A DNA stretch of 64,000 bases from an uncultured Ruminococcus sp. (GCA_902793125.1 CADBCC010000004.1:20310-84309); one strand, 5' to 3'. Numbered from the stretch's first letter, positions 35,037 to 46,300 are shown. Translations and numbers: made by a program. The notes: generated by a model from the sequence alone, not told the origin.

Positions 35037-35870
35037 ATGTATAATCGTTCGTACAACAGAGGAAGAAGAGGAATGACTTTTAAATTCAAAACGCCTAAGC
35101 GTAGAAAATTTAAAAGTAAATTCACTCCCATGCCTATGAAACAGTCGGGCGACGGCATAGGTTCGCTTAGAGTAGCGCGTTTTGTAATACTCGGGCTTAT
35201 TGCCGCGGTTATTATTACGACTTTAATAATCGGTATGAATATGTTTATTGTTAACTCCGACAGAGAAAATTCTTCCGTATATAAAAAATCGGAAGAGAGC
35301 AGTAACGCAGAACTGCTGAGAGTTGTAAACAAAAGCAATCCTCTTGATAAAAAATATGTGCCTGATCTTACCGATAAAGGCGGTTATAAGATTAACGTCC
35401 TCGCCGAAAAAAATCTTGATAAAATTCTTAAAGCCGCTAAAAAGGACGGAATAAGCTTAGGAGTTAAGTACGCCTACGTAAGTTATGACGAACAGGCGAA
35501 AAAATACAAAACCCTTTATAAGTCCTATATTAAAAAGGACGGCTTAACCGAGGTTAAAGCCCAGGCTAAAACAAACCTTACCGTTCCTCAGGCGGGAAGA
35601 TCTGAGTACCAGACCGGACTTATGGTTTATTTTGTGACTCAGGAAAAGGGCAAGTTTAAAAAATCAAAAGCCAACGACTGGCTCGGTAAAAACGCTAAGG
35701 ATTACGGATTTATTCTTCGCTATCCCGCGGATAAAACCAACGAAACCTCTATGAAAGCCGATTACAACGCCTACCGCTATGTCGGAAAGGAAAACGCTTA
35801 CGCGATGTTAAGGCTTAATATGTGCCTTAATGAGTACAGCTACTATATAAACAGCCGACCTGATAAGTAA
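35037..35870 (+). CDS. VanY-like (peptidase M15B) pseudoenzyme, membrane anchored
   Basis: A 277-residue protein. A basic cytoplasmic start (about 1-45), one membrane helix (about 48-70), then a domain that follows VanY D,D-carboxypeptidases from end to end: N-K-S-N-P-L-D-K-K-Y-V-P-D-L, D-G-I-S-L, Y-G-F-I-L-R-Y-P-A-D-K-T and Y-R-Y-V-G. The catalytic residues are lost. S-G-Y-R-S is Y-A-Y-V-S (Val148 for Arg). S-E-H-Q-T-G-L-x-V-D is S-E-Y-Q-T-G-L-M-V-Y (Tyr191 for His, Tyr198 for Asp). E-P-W-H-Y-R-Y is D-Y-N-A-Y-R-Y (Asp242 for Glu, Ala245 for His). It cannot bind zinc in the usual way. The frame is intact, so it is probably a functional binding or regulatory protein. It lies four bases after thrS, so the T-box should control it too. 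Confidence 0.88.
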   Translation: MYNRSYNRGRRGMTFKFKTPKRRKFKSKFTPMPMKQSGDGIGSLRVARFVILGLIAAVIITTLIIGMNMFIVNSDRENSSVYKKSEESSNAELLRVVNKSNPLDKKYVPDLTDKGGYKINVLAEKNLDKILKAAKKDGISLGVKYAYVSYDEQAKKYKTLYKSYIKKDGLTEVKAQAKTNLTVPQAGRSEYQTGLMVYFVTQEKGKFKKSKANDWLGKNAKDYGFILRYPADKTNETSMKADYNAYRYVGKENAYAMLRLNMCLNEYSYYINSRPDK

Positions 35871-35970
35871 TAAGGCTTCAGTAAAAAGTTTTAAGTTAAA
35901 AGGGATATAAGATATTAAACGGTAAACGTTCTTTATTAACGAAGAAAAATAAAAAGTTTTGAAAAAAGAC

Positions 35971-35999
35971 TTGCAATTTGTTGTAAACTATAGTATAAT
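35971..35999 (+). promoter_or_regulatory. rpmE promoter
   Basis: TTGCAA (35971-35976), a 17-base spacer, and TATAAT (35994-35999), 42 bases before ATG 36042. Confidence 0.75.
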
Positions 36000-36041
36000 T
36001 CTACTGTTATATTGAATTATATCCCGAACGAGGTGAATAAA

Positions 36042-36242
36042 ATGAAAAATGGAATCCATCCGAATTATGAGCAGACAACTATCAAATGCGCATGCGGTAA
36101 CGTAATCGAAACAGGTTCAACAAAGAAGGATATCCGCGTTGAAGTTTGTTCCAAATGCCATCCTTTCTTTACCGGAAAGCAGAAGTTAGTTGATACAGGC
36201 GGACGTGTTGACAGATTTAAAAAGCGTTTCAACATGGGCTAA
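36042..36242 (+). CDS. rpmE: 50S ribosomal protein L31 (zinc-binding form)
   Basis: A 66-residue protein; AGGTGA precedes ATG 36042. The four zinc ligands are in C-A-C-G and C-S-K-C-H. The rest ([26 protein letters not shown]) is standard. It has the zinc-binding cysteines, unlike the zinc-free L31B paralogue. Confidence 0.98.
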   Translation: MKNGIHPNYEQTTIKCACGNVIETGSTKKDIRVEVCSKCHPFFTGKQKLVDTGGRVDRFKKRFNMG

Positions 36243-36257
36243 TTTTAATTTGACTTT

Positions 36258-36282
36258 AAAGACGGCAAACTTTGCCGTCTTT
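36258..36282 (+). terminator. rpmE terminator
   Basis: AAAGACGGCAAA and TTTGCCGTCTTT arms with a one-base separation (effective loop larger), then a T run. Confidence 0.9.
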
Positions 36283-36304
36283 TTTTCTGTAAAAGGCAGT
36301 TGCT

Positions 36305-36937
36305 ATGAATAAAAGTTATAAGACCGTTAAACTCAGCGCGAGCGATGAGTTCGTTGAAAAACGTTCCCGTTTTATAGGTTACGCAAAACCTGTTAAAACC
36401 GAAGAAGAAGCGCAGGAGTTTATAGCGAAAATAAAAAAAGAACATTGGGACGCGCGCCATAACTGCTACGCTTATGCTCTTAAAGAGGGCGCGGTTAAGC
36501 GCTACAGCGACGACGGCGAGCCGCAGGGAACCGCAGGCGTTCCTATGCTTGACGTTATTGAAAAGAACGAAGTTGTTGATGTCTGCGTGGTAGTAACGCG
36601 TTATTTCGGCGGAGTTCTTCTCGGAACAGGCGGACTTGTGCGGGCGTATACAAAGGGCGCTAAAATCGCTCTTGAAGCCGCGCGTATTATTAAAATGACA
36701 GTCTGCTCGGAATGTGAAATAAAGTGCAGCTATAACCAGTACGGAAAACTCAACACCCTTATTATGAACAGCGGAGGCGCGGTTGACGATACGGCGTTTG
36801 CCGACGATGTTAAAATGAAGTTTCATATTCCCGCTGACGCTGTCCCGGCGCTCGAAAAGGAGATAGCCGACGCTACGGCGGGTGAAGTTAAAATTGAAAT
36901 TTCGGACGAAAAATATTACGAAACAGGCGAAATATGA
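36305..36937 (+). CDS. YigZ/IMPACT-family protein
   Basis: A 210-residue protein of usual length. The N-terminal UPF0029/Impact domain shows S-R-F-I-G-Y, A-R-H-N-C-Y-A-Y, D-D-G-E-P-Q-G-T-A-G and T-R-Y-F-G-G-V-L-L-G-T-G-G-L. A ferredoxin-like C-terminal domain (DUF1949) follows. The family is widespread and linked to translation regulation in eukaryotes. Its bacterial role is unclear. It follows the rpmE terminator by about 20 bases. Confidence 0.93.
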   Translation: MNKSYKTVKLSASDEFVEKRSRFIGYAKPVKTEEEAQEFIAKIKKEHWDARHNCYAYALKEGAVKRYSDDGEPQGTAGVPMLDVIEKNEVVDVCVVVTRYFGGVLLGTGGLVRAYTKGAKIALEAARIIKMTVCSECEIKCSYNQYGKLNTLIMNSGGAVDDTAFADDVKMKFHIPADAVPALEKEIADATAGEVKIEISDEKYYETGEI

Positions 36938-37040
36938 GAAATTTTAAAATTTTTTAGGAAATTTTATTTTATATTCGTATATATATTTGGTGAGTTTATT
37001 GTTTGCTTACCGCTTACCGATAGTATAAGGAGGTGTTTTT

Positions 37041-38804
37041 ATGCCGTTGCCTGACGGGTTCTTGCAGGAGCTGAAGCTTCGCAATGATATAACCGAGGTT
37101 GCCTCGTCGTACGTTAACCTTAAACGCAGAGGCAGAAATATGGTAGGACTTTGTCCTTTCCACGGCGAAAAAACTCCTTCCTTTAATATTTATACCGAAA
37201 ACGGTTCTTTTTACTGCTTCGGCTGCGGAGTCGGCGGAGATGTAATCACTTTTATAATGAAGATTGAAAACTTAGATTACATCGACGCGGTTAAGTTTTT
37301 AGCGCAAAGAGCGGGACTTAATATGCCCGAGGACAGCTTTGACGACTCTATGTCAGCTTTGAGAAAGAGGATATATGAAGCAAACCGCGAGGCTGCGCGA
37401 TTCTTTTACAGCCAGCTCTATACTCCGAAAGGCGCGAAAGGGCTTTCCTATTTTCGCTCAAGAGCTTTGGCCGAGCGTACTATAAGACATTTCGGACTCG
37501 GTTACGCTGATCCCGAACGGTATTCGCTCGTTAACCATCTTAAATCCCTCGGATTTAAAAATAACGAAATTGTCCAAGCGAATTTAGCTTACCAGAATAA
37601 AAACGGCAATATCTCCGACCGATTTTACGACAGGGTTATGTTTCCGATTATTGATTTGCGCGGAAACGTAATCGCTTTCGGCGGACGAATACTTACTGAC
37701 GCAAAACCAAAATATCTTAATACATCCGATACTCCGGTCTTTAAAAAGAGCGCTAACCTTTTTTCGCTTAATAACGCTAAAAATACGGGCAGCCGTACTC
37801 TGATACTGTGCGAGGGTTATATGGATGTTATCGCGCTTAACCAGGCGGGCTTTCAGAACGCCGTCGCGACTTTGGGAACAGCGCTTACACAGGAGCAGGC
37901 TCTGCTTATGAAACGCTACGCCGACGAAGTAATTATCTGTTACGATTCGGACGAAGCGGGGCAGAAGGCTACAGCGCGGGCTATCGGCTTTTTAAGAAAC
38001 GCCGGACTTTTAATCAGGGTAATTAATATTCCCGAGGGAAAGGATCCCGACGAGTTTCTCAGGAATAAAGGCGAACAGGGTTATAACGCGTTTAAAAATG
38101 TTATTGAGTCGAGCGGAAACGATATCGAATACCGTATCGCGAAAATAAAGGGCTCTTATAATCTTGAGAGCGCCGAGGGCAGGGTAAGCTACCTTAACGA
38201 GGTAGTAAAGATTTTAGCTACTCTTGATAATTCTATTGAGCAGGATGTATATATTTCCAAAATCTCGAAAGAATTAGGGGTTTCTCCCGACGCGATAAAG
38301 CAGCAGCTTAATAAAGCCAACCGAAAAAATTACCGCGATAAACGCCGCTCGAATTTCCGCGATATGCAGTCTAAGCTCAACGGAAGAAATGATAAGATAA
38401 ATACCGAAAGATATAAAAAACCTCGTGTTACAACCGCCGAGGAGGGCGTAATAGCTTTTATGATAAAGAATCCGGACAAGCTTTCTCTGATTCAAAACAG
38501 CCTTGACGAAGAAAGATTCCAGACCGATTTTAATAAAAAGCTTTACTCTTATTTCTCTGAAAGAATTAAAAACGGCGACGACATACTTTCATCGGTATCG
38601 GGCGATTTTACTCCCGACGAAACCGCTAAGATATATCAGATTGTTAATTCCGATTTCGCTAAAATGGCAAATGAAAATACCCTTAAAGAGAATATAAACG
38701 TAATTAATGATGAATATCTGAAGCTGAAAACCGCGGACGCCTCAAGCGCTTCCTACGACGATATAGCCGAGCGTCTTAAAAAGCTTCGTGAAAATCATCA
38801 GTAA
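37041..38804 (+). CDS. dnaG: DNA primase
   Basis: A 587-residue protein. An N-terminal CHC2 zinc finger (C-P-F-H, C-F-G-C), then the primase/TOPRIM core with E-G-Y-M-D-V, and a C-terminal helicase-binding region. AAGGAGG precedes the start. It makes RNA primers for replication. rpoD follows after 35 bases, the conserved dnaG-rpoD order. Confidence 0.98.
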   Translation: MPLPDGFLQELKLRNDITEVASSYVNLKRRGRNMVGLCPFHGEKTPSFNIYTENGSFYCFGCGVGGDVITFIMKIENLDYIDAVKFLAQRAGLNMPEDSFDDSMSALRKRIYEANREAARFFYSQLYTPKGAKGLSYFRSRALAERTIRHFGLGYADPERYSLVNHLKSLGFKNNEIVQANLAYQNKNGNISDRFYDRVMFPIIDLRGNVIAFGGRILTDAKPKYLNTSDTPVFKKSANLFSLNNAKNTGSRTLILCEGYMDVIALNQAGFQNAVATLGTALTQEQALLMKRYADEVIICYDSDEAGQKATARAIGFLRNAGLLIRVINIPEGKDPDEFLRNKGEQGYNAFKNVIESSGNDIEYRIAKIKGSYNLESAEGRVSYLNEVVKILATLDNSIEQDVYISKISKELGVSPDAIKQQLNKANRKNYRDKRRSNFRDMQSKLNGRNDKINTERYKKPRVTTAEEGVIAFMIKNPDKLSLIQNSLDEERFQTDFNKKLYSYFSERIKNGDDILSSVSGDFTPDETAKIYQIVNSDFAKMANENTLKENINVINDEYLKLKTADASSASYDDIAERLKKLRENHQ

Positions 38805-38839
38805 TATAAAAGATTTAATGTCAGGAAAGGATTGATTTT

Positions 38840-39925
38840 ATGGCATCAAACGATAAAAAAACCATTATAAAAGAGCTTACCGACTTAGGTAAATCCAAAG
38901 GTAATCTTACCAATGACGAGATTATCGAAGCGCTGGGTGAAGTCGAGTTTAAACCCGAGGAGCTTGAAAAGCTTTACGATTCTCTTGAGCAGCAGGGAAT
39001 TGAGATTATCGAAGATATTGAAAATCTTGATTTCGATAAGCTTGCCGAGGAAGAATCGAAAAAAGGCGACTCAAAATCCGATTCGGGCGATTCAATTTCG
39101 ATTGACGACCCCGTAAAGGTTTACCTTAAAGAAATCGGACGTGTTCCGCTTCTTACTCCCGAAGAGGAAATCGAACTCGCTATTAAAATCGCCGAAGGAG
39201 ATATCCAGGCTAAAAAACGCCTTTCCGAAGCAAACCTGCGTCTCGTTGTAAGTATCGCTAAGCGTTACCTCGGGCGCGGAATGCAGTTTTTGGATTTAAT
39301 CCAGGAGGGTAACTTAGGCCTTATTAAAGCGGTTGAAAAGTTTGATTATACAAAAGGCTTTAAGTTCTCAACCTACGCTACATGGTGGATTCGCCAGGCT
39401 ATTACCCGAGCGATTGCCGACCAGGCGCGTACAATCCGTATTCCTGTACATATGGTGGAAACCATAAATAAAGTAAAAAAAGTAAGTACCCAGATTCTCC
39501 ACGAAAAAGGCCACGAGCCTTCTTCCGAGGAAATCGCCGAAAAGCTTGATATATCTGTTGAGAAGGTGCGCGAAATTGTCCGCGTAGCCCAGGAGCCCGT
39601 TTCGCTCGAGACTCCTATCGGCGAGGAAGAGGACAGCCACCTCGGAGATTTTATCCCCGACAGCGATACTCCCGCGCCTGCCGACGAAGCTTCCCACGCG
39701 CTTTTAAAAGAACAGTTAGAGGAAGTTCTTTCCACTTTAACTCCGCGTGAGGCTAAAGTCCTGCGTCTGCGTTTCGGACTTGAAGACGGTAAGAGCCGTA
39801 CACTTGAGGAAGTCGGTTCCGAGTTTAAAGTTACGCGTGAGCGTATCCGCCAGATTGAGGCTAAAGCTCTTAGAAAACTCCGCCATCCCTCAAGAAGCAA
39901 GAAGCTTAAAGACTACCTCGATTAA
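38840..39925 (+). CDS. rpoD: RNA polymerase primary sigma factor
   Basis: A 361-residue sigma-70 family protein. Region 1.1 is at about residues 1-70. Region 1.2 begins [11 protein letters not shown]. Region 2 has the [10 protein letters not shown] motif. The region 4.2 helix-turn-helix is near the C terminus (L-E-E-V-G[23 protein letters not shown]). It recognises the TTGACA/TATAAT promoters found throughout this window. Confidence 0.98.
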   Translation: MASNDKKTIIKELTDLGKSKGNLTNDEIIEALGEVEFKPEELEKLYDSLEQQGIEIIEDIENLDFDKLAEEESKKGDSKSDSGDSISIDDPVKVYLKEIGRVPLLTPEEEIELAIKIAEGDIQAKKRLSEANLRLVVSIAKRYLGRGMQFLDLIQEGNLGLIKAVEKFDYTKGFKFSTYATWWIRQAITRAIADQARTIRIPVHMVETINKVKKVSTQILHEKGHEPSSEEIAEKLDISVEKVREIVRVAQEPVSLETPIGEEEDSHLGDFIPDSDTPAPADEASHALLKEQLEEVLSTLTPREAKVLRLRFGLEDGKSRTLEEVGSEFKVTRERIRQIEAKALRKLRHPSRSKKLKDYLD

Positions 39926-39934
39926 TAAAAAACA

Positions 39935-39967
39935 ACAGCACCTGAGGCTAATGCCTTCGGGTGCTGT
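39935..39967. terminator. rpoD terminator, shared with the LysM gene
   Basis: ACAGCACC/GGTGCTGT outer stem with an inner GAGGC-taat-GCCTT stem, then ATTTTTT. It lies between convergent genes. Confidence 0.88.
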
Positions 39968-39979
39968 ATTTTTTGCGGA

Positions 39980-40288
39980 TTAAATATATAACCTTGTACC
40001 CGGATAAAGGATATTCGGGTTGCACATTCCGTTTTTCTTAGCTATGCTTTCGACGGTTGTGCCGAATCTCTGAGCAATTGACCATAGCGTATCGCCCGGA
40101 CGGGTAACGTAAATATAACCGTTTAAATCCTCCGTATCGACGGGTACGAGTATTTCCTGGCCTACATATATTTTATTCGGATCCGCTATATTATTAATTT
40201 GTAAAATTTTTTCAACTGTTGTTCCGAAAAAATTAGCGATACCGAAAAGTGTATTGCCTTTTCGTACAGTATAAGTGATTGTTTCCAT
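39980..40288 (-). CDS. double LysM protein without signal peptide
   Basis: A 102-residue protein. GGAGG fixes ATG 40288. It consists of two LysM modules (about residues 3-49 and 57-102) with Y-T-V-R-K-G-N-T-L and V-T-R-P-G-D-T-L-W-S-I-A. LysM binds N-acetylglucosamine polymers. No export signal is present. Similar leaderless LysM proteins are known in spore coats or are deposited in the mother cell, which is a possible role in a spore former. Confidence 0.85.
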   Translation of the reverse strand: METITYTVRKGNTLFGIANFFGTTVEKILQINNIADPNKIYVGQEILVPVDTEDLNGYIYVTRPGDTLWSIAQRFGTTVESIAKKNGMCNPNILYPGTRLYI

Positions 40289-40491
40289 AGTAATCCTCCG
40301 TTCAATATAGCTTATGCGGATTAAGTTATTATGTGTCTTAAAAATTCTATGGTTAATATGCACATAAATCAGCTCTTTTTTTCTACATATAAAACAGCGG
40401 TCTCTTTGCTTATAATTCTAAATTCGAAATATAATTTTATTAAAATTTGATAAAATATTATGGATAATACAAAAGTAATTCGGAGATAAAA

Positions 40492-43293
40492 ATGAAATTT
40501 AAAAAAGCCTTTTCCGTTCTCTTAATTATTCTTACGGCTGTGATCGGGCCTGCGTCCTCTTTTTCGGTTTACGCCGTTAAAGATTACGAGGCTTACGCGA
40601 AAAAACTTGACAAAAACACCTACAGCGGGCAGTTAGGCGCGATTTACAGCAAAAAAGCTACAACTTTCCGCGTATGGTCGCCTGACGCCGACGCGGTGAG
40701 CGTTAAGTTTTATAAGTCCGCGTCCTCCGATATGTATACAAAAATCACGAATCTGAGGAAAGATAAACGCACGGGCGTATGGTCGGCGCGTATTAAAGGG
40801 AATTTAAAAAATACTTATTATACATATATTGTAACAGTTAATGACAGAACGAGCGAAACTTCCGATATATACGCTAAAGCCTGCGGAGTTAACGGAAAAC
40901 GCAGTATGGTTGTTGACCTTGACTCCACCGATCCCGAAGGCTGGAGCTCGGATAAGCGTATCTCATCAGGTGAACAGACCGACGCAAAAATCTGGGAAAT
41001 TCAGATAAGCGATTTCTCGTCTTCGGAGTCAAGCGGTGTTTCAAAAGAGCATAGGGGAAAGTATCTCGCTTTCTGTGAAACGGGTACTACGGTTAACTCG
41101 ATTTCGGGTTCCGAGTCTACCTGTGTGGATTATATAAAAAAATTAGGCGTTAATTACGTTCAGATTAACCCGTTTTACGACTTCGGCTCAATTGATGAGT
41201 CCGATAATTCAAAATCCGATTCCTTATTCAACTGGGGATATGATCCCGTTAACTACAATTGCCCCGAGGGTTCTTACAGTTCCGACCCGAATAAGGGTGA
41301 AGTAAGAATTAAAGAATGTAAAAAAATGATACAGGCTCTGCATAAGGCGGGGATCGGCGTGATTATGGACGTAGTTTATAATCACACAGAGCAGAGTTCC
41401 GACTCTCCCTTTAACCGAACGGTTCCCGATTATTACTACAGGAGAAATGCCGACGGTTCATTTTCCAACGGTTCGGGCTGCGGAAACGATACCGCTTCCG
41501 AGCGTAAAATGTTCAGGAAGTTTATGGTTGATTCTGTAACTTACTGGGCTTCTGAATATCATATCGACGGATTCCGTTTTGATTTAATGGGGCTTCACGA
41601 CGTTGTAACTATGAATCAAATAAGAAAATCTCTCGATAATTTAAACGGCGGAGAGAATATTATTATGTACGGCGAGGCGTGGAATCTCCAGACAGCCGCC
41701 GACAGCGGAACGGTTTTAGCTAATCAGAATAACGTGCGAAGTCTTGATACAAGAATCGGCGCTTTTAACGATAATTACCGCGACGCGATAAAAGGAAGCA
41801 CAAACGGCGTGGATAAAGGTTTTATCCAGTCAGGACTTAATAAGAATAAGTTAAAAACAGGAATACTTGCCCAGACTGATGAAATAATGGGATGGGCAAA
41901 AGCTCCTTCCCAATGTGTAACATACGCTTCGTGCCACGATAATTTAACTTTGTGGGATAAGCTTATTAAATCCGTAAAAGGAAGCAGCGCGAAATACAAT
42001 AAACGCTACGAAGACCTTGTCGCTATGAATAAGTTAGCGGGAGCGGTTACCTATACATCCCAGGGTATAAGCTTTATGCTTGCGGGAGAAGAATTCAGCC
42101 GAACCAAAAACGGCGATGAAAACAGCTATAAATCAGGTGTAAAACTTAACCAGCTTGATTGGGAAAGCCTTTATACTTTCGGCGATGTATCCGACTATTA
42201 TAAGGGATTAATTGAAATCCGAAAGAATATTAAAGGATTCACCGAAGCGGATAATAAAACCGTAAAGAAAATTAAATTCAAATCCAATGTGCCCGAAGGG
42301 GTTTTGGCGTATTCGTTTAAAGACTATAAATACAAAAATACGTATGTAATTTTCAACAGTTCCGGAGACTCCCGTACCGTTTCGGTAGACGGAAACTATG
42401 TCCAGCTTGCGAATAACGTAACGGCGGGAATGGAAAAACTTGCCGATATAAACGGAAGCGTTGAGCTTCCCGCGCGTTCGGCGGCGATTTTAGTAAGCCG
42501 GGACGGCTACGAAAAATACGCTCCTAAAGTAAAAAAAGGTAAAGTAATAGTCCGCTATCACAACGGCGACGATATTTTTAATAGCTATGTTGTAAACGGA
42601 GAAAAAGGCTCTGATTATAAAATTGAGCCGTTGAACTCTGTTCTTATAAATTACAATGTTAAAAAGTCGGAAGGCGTTTCGGGTAAATTCGGCGATTCGG
42701 TTCATTTCTGTGATTTTTACTGCGAAAAATATGACGGCTCATATTCGAGCGTTACATTTAATTTTGTTGACGATGTTACCGAAAAAAATATAACCGATTC
42801 CGTGGTTATGACTAACCGCCGAGGGCAGCCTTACTACACTTTGGAAATTCCCCCGGTTGACGGCTACAGCCTAAATCTTGAAAGCCTGCCGAAAAACGGC
42901 TGCGGAAAGTTTGCCGATAAAAATATTGAGGTAAATTATAAATACACCAAAAAGACCTCAGCCGATAAACTCTCCAAGGTTAATATAATTTATATGTCGT
43001 CCGACGGAAAAATCCTCGGTACAGACTCAATGTCAGGTGATAACGGTACGGAATATAAAACGGGTAATATAGACTTCGACGGCTACGCGCTTTCTAAAAC
43101 ACCCGATAATTTTAAAGGGACTTATTCCGACGCCGAGCAGACGGTGCTCTATATTTACGATCCCGTATCAATAGGCGCTTATCTTCCGATTATAATTGCT
43201 GTTGTGTGCGCTGTTTTGTTAATCTCGGTATTTTCCGTAATTTATTACAAACGTAAAAAAGCTTCTCTTATGAAAAGCTTGGATATATCATAA
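40492..43293 (+). CDS. membrane-anchored type I pullulanase
   Basis: A 933-residue protein. Signal peptide 1-29; a CBM48-like module at about 40-140 (F-R-V-W-S-P-D-A); a GH13 catalytic domain at about 150-600, with nucleophile Asp364 in F-R-F-D, acid/base Glu395 in Y-G-E-A-W-N and Asp483 in C-H-D-N. Three MucBP-like modules occupy about 680-895. One membrane helix and a basic tail close the protein. There is no dockerin and no LPXTG, so it stays on the cell membrane. It hydrolyses alpha-1,6 branches of pullulan and amylopectin. It lies 37 bases before a close paralogue that carries a dockerin instead. Confidence 0.93.
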   Translation: MKFKKAFSVLLIILTAVIGPASSFSVYAVKDYEAYAKKLDKNTYSGQLGAIYSKKATTFRVWSPDADAVSVKFYKSASSDMYTKITNLRKDKRTGVWSARIKGNLKNTYYTYIVTVNDRTSETSDIYAKACGVNGKRSMVVDLDSTDPEGWSSDKRISSGEQTDAKIWEIQISDFSSSESSGVSKEHRGKYLAFCETGTTVNSISGSESTCVDYIKKLGVNYVQINPFYDFGSIDESDNSKSDSLFNWGYDPVNYNCPEGSYSSDPNKGEVRIKECKKMIQALHKAGIGVIMDVVYNHTEQSSDSPFNRTVPDYYYRRNADGSFSNGSGCGNDTASERKMFRKFMVDSVTYWASEYHIDGFRFDLMGLHDVVTMNQIRKSLDNLNGGENIIMYGEAWNLQTAADSGTVLANQNNVRSLDTRIGAFNDNYRDAIKGSTNGVDKGFIQSGLNKNKLKTGILAQTDEIMGWAKAPSQCVTYASCHDNLTLWDKLIKSVKGSSAKYNKRYEDLVAMNKLAGAVTYTSQGISFMLAGEEFSRTKNGDENSYKSGVKLNQLDWESLYTFGDVSDYYKGLIEIRKNIKGFTEADNKTVKKIKFKSNVPEGVLAYSFKDYKYKNTYVIFNSSGDSRTVSVDGNYVQLANNVTAGMEKLADINGSVELPARSAAILVSRDGYEKYAPKVKKGKVIVRYHNGDDIFNSYVVNGEKGSDYKIEPLNSVLINYNVKKSEGVSGKFGDSVHFCDFYCEKYDGSYSSVTFNFVDDVTEKNITDSVVMTNRRGQPYYTLEIPPVDGYSLNLESLPKNGCGKFADKNIEVNYKYTKKTSADKLSKVNIIYMSSDGKILGTDSMSGDNGTEYKTGNIDFDGYALSKTPDNFKGTYSDAEQTVLYIYDPVSIGAYLPIIIAVVCAVLLISVFSVIYYKRKKASLMKSLDIS

Positions 43294-43330
43294 AAAATCC
43301 TGTATAACAGGTTTAAGGAGGAATAAAATT

Positions 43331-46300
43331 ATGGCAAAAAAACTTTTGTCCGCATTACTCTGCGCTATGTTAATCCTGTCGTCCGTTGTTATGGCGGGAG
43401 CCGCGTCAACCGATAAGAGCGCTACAGGCGATACCGCTTACGCAACAGCGGCCCGCCAGCTCGATAACGAATACGGTTACAACGGCAACGACCTCGGCGC
43501 AACTTATTCAAAAGAGTCCACAACCTTTAAGGTTTGGGCGCCTACAGCTACTTCAATAAAGTTAAATCTCTATAACACAGGTAGCGACACAGAAGAAAAT
43601 GCCAAGAAATTAGGAAGCTATAATCTTGAAAAGCTCAGTAATATAGCTACAAATGATGAAGATCAGAAATTTACAGGCATTTGGACTGTTACCGTAAGCG
43701 GCGACTTAAAGAATAAGTATTATACTTATACTATCACCGCCAAAAACGTAACAGGAAGCAAGACATCATCAAATAAAGAAACACCCGACGTATACTCTGT
43801 TGCGACAGGCGTTAACGGAAAACGTTCGATGATTTGCGATTTGTCCGACACCGACCCCGAAGGCTGGGATAAGGACACTCATGTTGTTCAGAAAAGAAAC
43901 ACTCAGAGTTCCGTTTGGGAAGTTCACGTAAAGGACTTCTCCTATAACGAGAATTCAGGCGTTTCCGAAGAAAACCGCGGTAAATACCTCGCGTTTACCG
44001 AAAACGGCACTACATTAAACGGTGAGGGAAATGTATCTACATGTATTGATTACCTTAAAGAATTAGGTATTACTACAGTTCAGATTAACCCCTTCTATGA
44101 TTACGGTTCTGTTGATGAGTCAGGAGCTTCCTCGCAGTTTAACTGGGGTTATGATCCCGTTAACTACAATGTTCCGGAAGGCTCTTACTCGAGTAATCCT
44201 TACGACGGAAACGTTCGTATCAAGGAATGTAAGCAGATGATTCAGGCGCTCCACAACGCGGGAATCTCCGTTGTTATGGACGTTGTATACAACCATACTT
44301 ACTCCGCCGACTCCTGCTTCGAGCGCACAGTTCCCAATTACTACTACAGAATGAAAGCCGACGGTTCTTATTCCAACGGCTCGGGCTGCGGAAACGAAAC
44401 CGCTTCCGAAAACTTAATGTTCAGAAATTATATGGTTCAGTCCTGCCTTTACTGGGTAAACGAGTACCACGTTGACGGATTCCGTTTTGACCTTATGGCG
44501 CTTCATGATACTGAAACAATGAACATTATAAGAGATGAACTTGATAAAGTTAATCCCGGTCTTACAACGTGGGGCGAAGGCTGGACAGGCGGAACAAGCA
44601 CATATCCGTCCACAACCTGCACAGGCGCTGCTTTCAAACAGGCTAAACAGTCCAACGCTTCCGCACTTGATCCGAGAGTAGCCTTCTTTAACGACGGCGT
44701 ACGCGACGGTTTAAAGGGTAAAGTATTCGGCTCAACTTCTACAGGCTGGGTACAGGGTACAGAAGGTTCTTACCAGGCGGTTGCCTACGGCGTGCTCGCT
44801 AATACCAAAAACGGTAACTGGCGTTCACAGCAGCCTTCCCAGACAGTAACCTACGCTTCCTGCCACGATAACCAGACTCTTTGGGACAGACTCTGCGCTT
44901 CACAGAATCTCGATGATTATTTCCGTGTTCGTCATCCGTTGATTGTTTCCGAAAATAAACTCACGGGCGGTATGCTCGCTATGTCGCAGGGCGTTAATTT
45001 TATGTTAGCCGGCGAGGAAATGGGACGTTCTAAGGATAACGACGAAAACAGCTATTCATCACCTGCTACATTAAATATGCTTGATTGGTCACAGGTAAGC
45101 ACAAACGCGGACATCGTTTCCTACTATAAGGGTATGCTTGATATCCGCAAAGCTTTTTCGCCTCTTACCGATGACACAAAAGCTTCTTCTGAAAAATACA
45201 GAATTTATACAGGATATAAGAATCCCAGCGCTGTTTACGCGGGCGTTTGGGATAATGATACCGAAGGCGAATGGAATAAACTTGCCGTAATCGCCAACTC
45301 CGCAAGTACAGAGAAAGAATATACTCTTGATGAATTGGACGGCGTTAAAGACTGGGTAATTATCGCTAACGACCGTATTGCCGGCGTAAGCAAGATTTCC
45401 GAAAACGGCAAGAAGTTTACACTTCCCGCTAAATCAATGATAGTTGCGGTTGATAAGGAAAGCTTCGAATCTGTTCCCGCTACTGATAAGAGCGGTTATG
45501 TAAATGTTAAAAACGTAAACGTAGCTTCGGGAAAAATTATTGATTCCTACACAATTAAGGGTACAATCGGTTCAAAATATTCCGTAAGTATTCCTACAGG
45601 AATAGATAAATCCTTCGAGCTCAAGAGCATTACAGGCGATATGAACGGCGTATTCAGCGAAGGTACAAAGGAAGTAGTTCTCTATTACGGTTACTATGTT
45701 CCCGAGTCCTGCAAATCTGATATTAACGGCGACGGAAAGTCCAATATTTTAGACGCTACATATATGCAGAAAGCTCTCGCTCATATTGTTGAACTCGACG
45801 ATAATCAGTCTAAACTTGCCGACGTAACTTGCGACGGAGTTTTTGACATCAACGACGTTACAATGTACCAGAAGAATATCGCTAAGATTAACGTTGCTAC
45901 AGGTGTGGTTATCGTTAACTATTTGGACAAGGCTACCAATAAACCTATTATCGGCTCTGTTGAATATACAGGCAGAGTAGGCGAGGAGTTTAAGCCTAAT
46001 AAAGCGAGCATCCTCGGTTACGCGGTAGATGAAACCCAGCTTCCCGAAGAGAGCGTACTTGTTCCTTACGGCGATAAAGAAATAAACTTCTTCTATGATG
46101 AAGCCGAGTCGAATGTAAGTCTCCACGTTAAGCACAGCGGAACAAAAACTTGGGAACCTTCACTTTGGATCTGGGGTATGTTTGACGGCGACGATTCAGG
46201 TAATAGTTATAACGACAGACAAGAATGGCCCGGCGTTACACTTACCGAAAAGGATGAAAAAGGCTGGTATACAAGATCCTTTACAGCTGACGAGGAAGAC

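Noticed and set aside
36245-36826. 193-codon minus-strand frame opposite the YigZ gene
   Set aside because: It covers the rpmE terminator and a conserved gene, with no start signals.
39368-39900. Two long minus-strand frames inside rpoD
   Set aside because: They lie opposite the most conserved part of sigma-70; compositional shadows.
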